A DNA stretch of 23,270 nt from Penium margaritaceum (taxonomy: Eukaryota > Streptophyta > Zygnematophyceae > Desmidiales > Peniaceae): NCBI GenBank assembly GCA_023375785.1, contig SZWC01001192.1:41945-65214 (forward strand). The letters are read 5' to 3'. A model generated the notes under the pieces. The model ran no database searches. It was not told where the DNA came from and saw nothing but the letters and a program-made list of their open reading frames with translations. The translations under genes and the position numbers were made by a program. Of this stretch, positions 1 through 7,597 are shown piece by piece (positions within the stretch are counted from its first letter, which is position 1; each line of letters opens with the position of its first letter).

Positions 1-64
1 TGCCCTGCCTCAAGGGAGGTGGAAAATAGATGCCAGGAAGCTAGCTCAACCTCTAGAGTTCCTC

Positions 65-370
65 TTTAAGTTTCTAGAAGGCCAGGTGAGGGTCCAGGAA
101 GGTGGCACACCTTCTAGAAGGGGTGACTTGTCCTACAAGGCATCTAGAGGTGTCTTGGTCTTCTGGACACCTTCCCTCCTACTAGAAGCAAGCTGAGGAA
201 TCTAGGAAGGGGCAGAAGCTTCTAGAGGAGGGAAGGGATGCCTTCCTAGGTGGGAAAAGGACAGCCTACCAAGGAGCACTCTAGAAGCCATAGAATCTGC
301 TAGGAAGCTCCAAATCTGGCATGCTTTGGTGTTCTGGAAAGCTTAGACCAGTGGCTATAAAATGCCACTG
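65..370 (+). promoter_or_regulatory. Putative heat-shock-element-rich promoter or LTR U3 segment
   Basis: Seen: perfect TTCnnGAA blocks lie at 72-79, 112-119 and 332-339. A near-complete three-unit array GAAgcTTCtaGAg lies at 215-227. Many half-sites of the CTAGAAG or CTAGGAAG type fall between them, and a TATA-like TATAAAA lies at 356-362, 16 bases after the last block. Known: inverted nGAAn/nTTCn units are the binding pattern of heat-shock factors, and heat-responsive copia elements such as Arabidopsis ONSEN carry them in the LTR upstream of TATA. Inference: this is a promoter, perhaps of a truncated or solo LTR whose left part lies outside the window. No coding region that it would drive is clear downstream, so it could also be a relic. 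Confidence 0.4.
349..370. repeat. Inverted repeat with a TATA-like loop
   Basis: CAGTGGC at 349-355 is the exact reverse complement of GCCACTG at 364-370, and the 8-base spacer is TATAAAAT. It sits at the downstream end of the heat-shock-element-like cluster. It may be coincidental or may affect access to the TATA-like box. Confidence 0.6.
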
Positions 371-820
371 CTTGTGAGCCTTGAAAAAGTGTACATTCCC
401 AGTCAATTGAGGCCAAAACTATTGCCTCAATCTCTGACCAGATTTTGCCATCCTTGGAACCAGTTGCCTCCATAGTTTCAGTCTCTCCATAAAAAAAAAA
501 ACAGTTGGTGGTGTGAACCAGCCACTGCTAGGGACCCTCCACGGTGCACACTCACCCTCAGGCCAACAACCATGCATCTGAGTGTCACACCAGTGACACC
601 TGAGAACATGCCATGGTAGATGCGACTTGCTAGAGCACGCAAGCACAAAAATAGGAATTTAAAGCACCAACTAATGCACTCCTCATGCACGAGGAGCACT
701 TTTGTCAGAATCAGCTAGTCACACCACAGGAGCAGACCTTCTGAGAGCTTCACATCCGAGCTGTCTTCAGGAAAATGCCTGAGCAGCTTGATGTTATTGT
801 GCCAGATGGCAAATTCATGC
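371..820. other. No gene recognised (450 bp)
   Basis: I see no supported gene here. The stretch holds an A11 run at 491-501. It also holds a short open stretch at about 768-834 that starts after a CTTCAG acceptor-like sequence and reads MPEQLDVIVPDGKFMHALGK before a stop. That could be a chance reading frame or a single exon. The end of this segment overlaps the arm of the foldback repeat that follows. Confidence 0.3.
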
Positions 821-1065
821 ATGCCCTTGGAAAGTAATACCCAGGGATGGAAGACTGCAGTACTGAGTACTGTTGTACCAAGTTACCATGGTATTCAAGT
901 ACCACACTACTCATACCGGTTCAACGGATACTGGTACCGATAACGCTACCATGTTGCGAATGGAAGCGGTAAAACACCGCAATTTTTCAGTTGTACCATG
1001 GTACATCCTACAAAATCAATCGTTGAAATCATTTCTTTTTTGAAAACCTTGAATACTTTCCAAAG
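821..1065. repeat. GGTACC-rich foldback (MITE-like) repeat, left copy
   Basis: Outer arms TTGGAAAGTA (827-836) and TACTTTCCAA (1054-1063) are exact inverted repeats. Inside lie GGGATGGAAG at 844-853 and palindromes TACCATGGTA (884-893) and TGTACCATGGTACA (992-1005), plus several TACC/GGTA half-sites. The decamer GGGATGGAAG recurs in inverted orientation at the far end of the similar repeat at 11924-12582, which argues for one repeat family. No ORF is supported inside, so a non-autonomous DNA transposon is the natural reading. Confidence 0.45.
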
Positions 1066-1202
1066 CCTAGTGTGTATTCACTTTGAAATCAACTTCCAGT
1101 GTGCAGAACAGGCCAAAAACCAGTGATCAACACTACCATCAAACGTTTTCTGCTTTATTTTTCAAACTATTGTGGAACTATATTGCGGTGCTAATAGAAA
1201 CT
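1066..1202. other. Short spacer without a feature
   Basis: AT-rich sequence between the foldback repeat and the outer end of the left LTR of Copia-2. I see no gene or motif that I can support. The boundary with the LTR is uncertain by about 15 bases, because weak similarity to the right LTR continues to about 1189. Confidence 0.3.
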
Positions 1203-1522
1203 TGGGCACCCCTCAGGGAGGTGACCAGGCTCACCAAGAGCTGCTAGGTAGGACCAATTGTATGTGAGAGACAAGTTGTAGGTTGCACAGACAAAAATAC
1301 AGAAGCGTGTGAAGCTGTGTAGAGAGTGTGAATGCCTGGTCTGACTCATGCATGAGAAAGTACATTAGCACAGCTTTTTGATAAGCCTGAGTACACCTTA
1401 TTTGGCAAATCAAGCTGGAAGAGCCACTCTGTCAATGCTCACTTCCTAGAATACTCCTAGCCTAGGAAGATGTGTGGCAGTTAAACTCTCACACAGGAGA
1501 ATTACACTCTCTGCCATGTGCA
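1203..1522 (-). repeat. Copia-2 3' LTR, distal part (split by Copia-1)
   Basis: This segment aligns collinearly with 11297-11610. Shared blocks include AGGCTCACCAAGAGCT, GTAGAGAGTGTGAATG and CTGCCATGTGCA. On the plus strand it begins TGGGCA. It ends at GTGCA (1518-1522), where the Copia-1 insertion cuts in, and the LTR resumes at 7226. Intact, the left LTR would be about 634 bp, against 621 bp for the right LTR. Confidence 0.88.
1518..1522. repeat. Target-site duplication GTGCA, left copy (Copia-1)
   Basis: GTGCA directly precedes the TGTC start of the Copia-1 5' LTR, and the same five bases follow its 3' LTR at 7221-7225. The unoccupied right LTR of Copia-2 contains the pentamer once in the same context (CCATGTGCACAACCAATA, near 11600-11620). 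This confirms a 5-bp duplication. Confidence 0.9.
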
Positions 1523-2226
1523 TGTCAAAAAAATTCCCCTGCCATAAATGTTGTTTGCCGCTTTACTGGTCTGACGACTAGAGAGTGGTTGGAAGTTTGA
1601 TCGGATTGCAGATTTGGACTCCTTGGATTTCTCCATGCAGTTTCAAGCTTGCTGTTGCTCGATTTGGTTGAGATTTCAGAAAGATGGCTCCATCCAAAGT
1701 TTGGGTGGAATCTGGGTTCCGTCATTGGTGACGGAATAACTCCACCACCAGTTATCTGAGTTCGACTTGAATGAGCTCTGAGGGCACATGGGTTATGAAA
1801 AAAAGTGATGTGGATGGTCTTCTGGACTACGGCAAGCCTCCCCCCACGTTGGGATGACAGGAAGTGGGCTTCGACAGGCCACCATCAAAGTGCCTCCTGT
1901 CACTCCCGTTCGTGGGCTTGGTGGGCAGCTCCACCATTGGTTACTCTAACGGCCGTAGCAGGGGCTCTACTGCTCCATTTTGGGAGTTCTTGGATGCGTT
2001 GGAAAGCGTAGATCACAGGCTATAGGAATCTGATCTAGTCTCATAAATATAGCAAACCATTGATGGTTCTCAGCCTTTCTCAGTTTCTGCAATCTGCATT
2101 CTACCAGAATTCTGCTCCTTTGGTATTGTGGCAACCCAAAGCACACACCCCATTGGAAGTCTCTCTGCACTAAGGAGCCGTGTACACTTGGGTTGTTCAG
2201 GGAACGCTAAGACAGAATTATTGACA
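1523..2226 (+). repeat. Copia-1 5' LTR
   Basis: It starts TGTCAAAA and ends TTGACA. It aligns along its length with 6506-7220, with shared blocks such as ACTAGAGAGTGGTTGG, CTCGATTTGGTTGAGA, CCATCCAAAGTTTGGGTGG and GTAGCAGGGGCTCTACTGCT. The 3' copy carries a small insertion near 6690 (GTAGGTGGGTG) that this one lacks. A weak TATA-like ATAAATAT at 2043-2050 might be the promoter, but it is not conserved in the 3' copy. Confidence 0.9.
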
Positions 2227-2228
2227 AA

Positions 2229-2243
2229 GGGTTATGGGCCCAC
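2229..2243 (+). other. Copia-1 primer-binding site: half-tRNA type (initiator tRNA-Met anticodon region)
   Basis: GGGTTATGGGCCCAC is the exact 15-base complement of the anticodon stem-loop of plant-type initiator tRNA-Met (GUGGGCCCAUAACCC), and it lies two bases after the LTR end. Known: Drosophila copia and yeast Ty5 prime from a tRNA-iMet cleaved in the anticodon loop, not from the intact 3' end. Here too the pairing lies at the anticodon, and no 3'-end type PBS is visible after the LTR. The tRNA sequence is recalled, not searched. Confidence 0.8.
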
Positions 2244-2351
2244 AGCCCTGACCTGCCTACCAAGACGTTCACAACTTCCGCAACGCACCGGAGTGTCGCT
2301 CCGGGCAACATCACCGTCACATGTTGAGACTGTCCATTGCACAAGATCAAC

Positions 2352-3180
2352 ATGGCACAGAAGACAGAGTTCTCGCCCTTCCAAAAGTACATGGGTGGCC
2401 CTGGTTTTGGGCTGTGGCGGTGGCATTTTGAGATCTACCTTGCGTACAAGGCATTGCTGGAGCTCATGAAGGGCACGGAGGTTCAAGATGTGAGCCCAAC
2501 GGATGAAGAGAAGATGGCCTTCACGAGGAAGAACTCGGAGGCACTGATGCTCCTATTCTCGGTGCTGCATGAATCTCAGTGGGGCTACATTGACGGCTGT
2601 GACCTGGCACCTGTCGCATGGAAGAAGCTCTGCTCCATTCACCAGTCAACATCCCTAGCCAACAACATCTTTGCAATGAAGTAACTCTTGACAGTGAGGA
2701 TCAAGGAGGGTGAGGACGTAGTTTCCGCCATGCAGCAGATCGAGTCTCTTGCCTCGTAATGCAGTAATGTGGGGTGGAATATTGACACAAAAATGCAGGC
2801 GATGGCGCTCCTCATGGCTCTACCCGATAGTTGGGGTCCTTTCATCACTGTGCTGAGAGGTTGGGAGGAGAATGAACTCACCTTCGTGCAGTCGCTGAGT
2901 ACATCCGCAACGAGGTACACCGTCAAAGTGGTGGCAAGACCTCGTCAACCTCAGCTGCCCTGGTCACCAAAACACAGGGTGGCAGCATCAGCGGCAAGTG
3001 GGGTGGCGGTAAGGGCGGCGGCAAGAAGGGCGCCAAGAGGGGTGCATGCTATAACAGTGGCAAGGAGGGCCATTCGGCCAAGGAGTGTCCGGAGGAGGCG
3101 CAGGCCGGCGGCAAGGGTGCCGAAGGTAAGCAGGCACTCTTCAACGGCACAAATAACCACGACCTGAAGGGTGCCAACAG
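2352..3180 (+). pseudogene. Copia-1 gag (nucleocapsid) remnant
   Basis: Begins with an ATG at 2352 (MAQKTEFSPFQKYMGGPGF...). The N-terminal part, with WRWHFEIYLAYKALLELMKG, resembles the helical gag core of copia elements (DUF4219/UBN2 type). In-frame stops fall at 2682-2684 and around 2757, and the frame shifts near 2893. In the shifted frame comes a Gly/Lys-rich stretch and then the zinc knuckle CYNSGKEGHSAKEC at about 3045-3090. This is a CX2CX4HX4C motif whose second Cys is Ser, so metal binding would be lost. Gag would normally build the virus-like particle that packages the element RNA. I see no alternative start that avoids the breaks. Confidence 0.85.
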
Positions 3181-6100
3181 GTGTGCCTTGACTCAGGTGT
3201 GGAGGAGCATACCCAAGTCGAGAAGGTGGGGTTCGTCAACTACACCACATCTGCCAAGTCCATGGTGACCGCCAACGACAAGGTCGAACCTGCGGCCAGC
3301 CAAGGTGATGTGGACGTGGAGGTGGTGGTTAGTGGTAAAAAGGTGCAGCGTGTTATCCAAAACGCGCAACATGTCCCCGGCTTGGCTGAAATTTTGGGTG
3401 TAAGCGGCTTGACAGACAAGGGCTATGAAATGCTTTTTTGCAGGAAAGGTGCACTTGTGCGGATGGACGGTGGCAGCGAGGTCGTGCTCGAGGCAAAGCA
3501 CGAGGGAGGCCTCTACATCGTTGAGGCCAAGGTCATCCCCTCAACAACAAACACAGTAGACCCGCCAGTGCGCGTCGTCAACCTTGCAAAAGGCGGGCCA
3601 GTAGACCTGCAGATGTGGCATTCGCGGCTAGGGCACTCGTCACCCGTATTCATGCAGGAGATGGCAAAGCACGACATGGTTCGCAGCCTCAACATCACCG
3701 GTGTATCAGACGCAAGGGTAGATTCCGCAGAGGACAAGTGTGAGCCTTGCTTCGTGGGCAAGGCAAAGTGCAAGCCATTTGAAGACGGACAACGGCGGGC
3801 CGAGAACCTACTTGAGGTCGTGCACAGTGATGTGTGCAGACCAATCAAGACGCCGTTCATTGGTGAAACGGTACTTTGTCACCTTCATCGACGATTGCAG
3901 CAGAAAACTCCACGTCCAGTTCATGAAGCGGAAGAGCGATGTGCAGGACTGGCTGAAGAAGTATGTCGCAGCGGTGGAGAAGCAGACTGGCCACAAGGTC
4001 AGATCGCTACGCAGCGACAATGGTGGGGAGTACGTGGGCTGCTGAGGGTGGCTAAAGGAGCAGGGGATTGAGTGGCAGCCAACGACTCCGTACATGTCAC
4101 AATCTAATGGTGTGGCAGAGCGTATGAACTAGACGTTGCTCACAATGGCATGGACGATGCTTGTGGATGCTAAACTGCCACGGAGTCTGTGGGCCGCGGC
4201 CGTGAGCACAGCATGCTACATCACCAACCTCGTCCCAACGGTAGTGCTGAAGGGGAAGGGCAGCTGGAAGACGCCGTAGGAGGCTTGGAGTAGGCGCAAA
4301 CCAAGCGTGGCACACCTAAAGGCATTCAGGTACAAGGCACATGCATTGGTGCAGGCCGCGCAAAGAAAAGACTCCAAACTGGACCCGCGTGCAAAGGCGT
4401 ACGCTTTTGTTGGGTACAAGAGTGAGCTCAAGGCGTACCACCTCTTTGATCCACGGACGCAGGACGTCATCACCAGTCGCGACGTCACGTTTGATGAGCA
4501 ACAGAGCTACAGCAACAGCAGCAACAACATTGACACAATGCAGTCTCCAAAGCAGGGGGAGTGGTTCCAACTGCTTGAGCGTGAGGACAAACCGGCAGCT
4601 GCAGAGGTCGATGCCTCCAAGAATGACAATGATGGAGCGCAGCAGATTAAAGCAGCGGGTGCAGGTGCTGTAGGAGTGCAGGACACAACATCCAATGTGG
4701 GGGAGCCCGCCACTGAATACAACGTTGCACCAAGGCAACAACAGGTCAAGTAGCCAGCGTCACCAAGGTCGTCGCATCGCACCCGAAGGCAGCGGAATGC
4801 GGCAAAGCAGTACGCGGCAAGCACGGGAAGCTGGACTGGCATGGCGTAGTACATGATGGCAGCCGCAATGGAGCCGACAACGGTGCAAGAGGTGCGTGCA
4901 CGGCCTGACGAGCAGCAGTGGGACGAAGCAATGAAATCTGAACTTGCGTCCCTTGCTAAGAACGGCACTTTGGAGTTGCTGGATCGGCCTGAGTGAGCGA
5001 AGGTAATCAGCTCCAAGTGGGTTTTCAAAGGGAAGCTCACCGAGGACAGCAAGGTGGAGAAGTACAAAATGCGGCTATTGGCATAGGGGAACACGCAGCG
5101 GAAAGGCGAACACTACGATGAGACACTCGCTCCCGTCGCAAAGTTCACGAGCATCCAGACAATCCTTCTGGTGGCAGCTGCGAAGGACAAGGAGATCCAC
5201 CAAATGGATTTCAAGACGACATTCTTGAACGGAATCATTGACAAGGAAATCTACCTTCAGGTGCCGGAGGGGGTAGATGCACCGGAGGGCAAGGTGTGCA
5301 AGCTGCGGAAGGCCTTGTACGGGCTAAAATAGGCGCCCAGGTGGTGGTACCACAGGATGGACAGCTACATGGCGGAGCTCGGCTTCAAGCACTGTGAGTC
5401 AGACCACAGCGTGTACATGCGGCACAGTAAGGGACTCCACGTAGATTGTCACACTCTATGTGGACAATCTAATCCTAAGTTTTTCAGATCTGGCAGCTTT
5501 GCAGCAGTTCAAGGAGCAGCTGAGCAGCAGATTTAAGATGAAGGATATGGGGGAGTACTACCTCGGGATGGGCATCAAGCGGAACCAAAGGATGCACACG
5601 CTTGAGCTGGGGCAGGCCAAATATGTGGCCAAGGTCCTGAAGCAGTATGGCATGGAGGACTGCAAACCAGTGGGCAGTCCGTTCTCCACAAGCGGTGAGC
5701 TGAGTGTGGCGATGGCGCCGCAAACTAAAGAGGAGAAGGAAGACATGGTGGAGGTTTCCTACCAATCTGCGGTGGGCAGCCTGATGTATGCCATGGTGCC
5801 GACTCGGCCGGACCTGGTGTACGCAATGGGTCAGGTGAGCAGGTACGTGGCCGACCCTGGGCCACTACACTGGACAGCGATGAAGCGCATCCTCCGGTAC
5901 TTGCAGGCAACGCGGCACGTACACCTTAAGTATGAAAGAAAGGGAAGGTCAGACTCCTTGCGGCTGGTCTGCTACACTGATGTTGACTACGCCGGCAATG
6001 TGGACAAGAGGAATTCCAATTCTGGCTATTTGTTCTTCCTCGCAGGTACAGTACTCTCATGGTGAAGCAGGAAGCAGGACTGTGTCGCCACCTCCACAGT

Positions 6101-6449
6101 GGAGGCAAAGTACATCGCTCTGGCCGAGGTGGTCAAGGAAGCGGTGTGGCTCCACAAATTTCTGGGGGAGCTGGGTGTGTCATAGCAGGAGCCTATGGTG
6201 GTTCAAGAGGACAACACCGGCTCCATCTTGCTGACCAACAACCCAACGCAGCACAGGAGGACAAAACACATCAATGTGTACTACTACTACGCGCACGACA
6301 TGGTGGAGAAGGGACAGGTTGTGCTGTAGCATTGCAGCACGAAGCACGTGCTCCCGGATTGCTTAACCAAGACGCAACCCCAGGATTGGCATGTCATCAG
6401 CCTTGCAGGAATTGGGTTGACAAGCTGTGAAGGGATTGAAGGCGCATGA
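3181..6449 (+). pseudogene. Copia-1 pol remnant: protease, integrase, reverse transcriptase, RNase H
   Basis: Domains appear in copia order. The aspartic protease (CLDSGVEEHT, about 3184) is followed by an integrase zinc-binding part (WHSRLGH ... CEPC, 3610-3760) and an integrase core with HSDVC, SDNGGEY and NGVAER. The core is interrupted by a frameshift near 3865 and stops at 4043 and 4130. A GKF-like region follows (YAFVGYKSELKAYHLFD). The RT runs from about 4900 (KWVFKGKL, QMDFKTTFLNG, YGLK-stop-APRWW), with stops at 4751, 4847, 4994, 5084 and 5330 and a frameshift near 5440. The RT active site reads YVDN at 5457-5468 instead of YVDD. RNase H (YTDVDYAGN, VEAKYIALAE, TKHINV) has stops at 6063, 6183 and 6327 and ends with TGA at 6447-6449. 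The product is not functional. Confidence 0.92.
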
Positions 6450-6496
6450 GCGGACGAGTGAGAGTGAGCATGAGGCATCCGGCATGGAAGGTGCAC

Positions 6497-6504
6497 AGGG
6501 GAGA
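6497..6504 (+). other. Copia-1 polypurine tract
   Basis: AGGGGAGA, with only one further base before the TGTTA start of the 3' LTR. This is the usual place and composition of the plus-strand primer in copia elements, where it is often GGGGGAGAT followed by TGTTA. It helps fix the LTR start at 6506. Confidence 0.85.
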
Positions 6505-6505
6505 T

Positions 6506-7220
6506 TGTTAAAACAATACCCCTGCCATGGATGTCGTTTGCCATTTTCCTGGTCTTATCACTAGAGAGTGGTTGGATATCTCATCTCATTGCAGATTTCG
6601 ACTCCTTAGATTTTGCTATACGGTTTTGAACTTTCAGTTGCTCGATTTGGTTGAGAATTCAGAAAGATAGCCCCATCCAAAGTTTGGGTGGTAGGTGGGT
6701 GGAATCTGGGTTCTGTCATTGGTGATGAGATAACTGCATCACCAGTGATCCGAGTTCGACTTCAATGAGCTCCAAGGGTATATGGACTATGAACAAAAGA
6801 AATGTGGATGGTCTTCTGGACCAGGGTAAGCCTCCCTCCACGTTGGGATATCAGGAAGGACACTTTGACAGGCCACCATCGAAGCGCCTCCTGTCACTCC
6901 CGTTCGTGGGCTTGGTGGACGGCTCCACCATGGGTTACTCTAATGGTCGTAGCAGGGGCTCTACTGCTCCGTTTTGGGCATGCTTGGATGTGTTGGAAAC
7001 TTTAGATCACAGACTATACGAATCTCATGTAATCTCACAAAAATAACCAACAACTTATGGTTCTCAGCCTTTCTCAGTTTCCACAATCTGCATTCGGCCA
7101 GAATTCTGCTCTTTTGGTGTTCTGGCGACCCAAAGTAGACACCCCGTTGGAAGTCTCTTTGCACTAAGCAGCCGTGTACACTTAGGTGGTTCAGGGCACG
7201 CCAAGACAGCATTCTTGAAA
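6506..7220 (+). repeat. Copia-1 3' LTR
   Basis: Starts TGTTAAAACAATACCCC right after the polypurine tract and ends CTTGAAA, followed by the target duplication GTGCA. Collinear with 1523-2226 but visibly diverged. The terminal CA expected at the 3' end has decayed to AA, while the 5' LTR keeps CA. Confidence 0.9.
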
Positions 7221-7225
7221 GTGCA
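7221..7225. repeat. Target-site duplication GTGCA, right copy (Copia-1)
   Basis: The same pentamer as at 1518-1522. The following CACAACCAATA continues the interrupted Copia-2 LTR, as in the uninterrupted copy near 11610. Confidence 0.9.
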
Positions 7226-7539
7226 CAACCAATATCTTGGTGAGGACCTTCCTTGGAGTTCCCCATACGTCCTCCTACTGCCTTTCTACCTTGAAGGCTG
7301 CTCCAAGTCTCCTTGGCCAATGATTCTTGCCGTCATTGGTTGTGGTAGTGCAAGTGCTTTCACTTGAACCGGATCCACTGCCCCAAAACCTTGACAATCG
7401 ATATCTCCCTCAAACAGAATCCAAATCGAGTTCAGCAAAGTGCTACATAACAAGGAGGACATCCTCTCTCCATTTGTTGTGCATGATGATTTTTCCGTCC
7501 AGTAACCCACTTTGGTCACTTTTTGGCACCCTACATCCA
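7226..7539 (-). repeat. Copia-2 3' LTR, proximal part (split by Copia-1)
   Basis: Collinear with about 11611-11917. Shared blocks include CACAACCAATA, TTGACAATC, ATATCTCCCTCAAACA, AACCCACTTTGGT and GGCACCCTACATCCA. Its right boundary, where similarity to the right LTR stops, is ATCCA at 7539. On the minus strand the LTR therefore starts TGGATGTAGGG, directly after purine-rich sequence (AAAGTGGAAGAATGA) that may be the polypurine tract. Confidence 0.88.
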
Positions 7540-7597
7540 TCATTCTTCCACTTTGCAAGAACAAAAATCACACAAGTCCACACTATGCCCTCAACTG

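Larger units (their letters stand above)
1523..7220 (+). mobile_element. Copia-1: degenerate Ty1/copia retrotransposon nested in the Copia-2 LTR
   Basis: An element of about 5.7 kb with 5' LTR 1523-2226, half-tRNA primer-binding site 2229-2243, gag remnant, protease-integrase-RT-RNase H remnant, polypurine tract 6497-6504 and 3' LTR 6506-7220. It is flanked by the GTGCA duplication. The reading frame changes at about 2893, 3180, 3865 and 5440, with roughly a dozen in-frame stops, so it cannot make a polyprotein. The LTRs differ at about one base in five over the first 70 positions I aligned, so the insertion is not recent, although it is younger than the element it interrupts. Confidence 0.93.

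Noticed and set aside
5093..6062. Intact host gene for the long open RT-RNase H frame in Copia-1
   Set aside because: The frame is flanked by LTRs and a target duplication, lacks a proper start, and has a mutated active site and stops on both sides. It is a retrotransposon remnant.
4043..6329. Stop codons in Copia-1 as a sign of C-to-T (methylation or RIP-like) decay or of stop-codon reassignment
   Set aside because: Only some of the stops fit CAG/CGA to TAG/TGA. Others would need transversions, and frameshifts are also present. TAG, TGA and TAA all occur, so general decay explains them better than a changed code.
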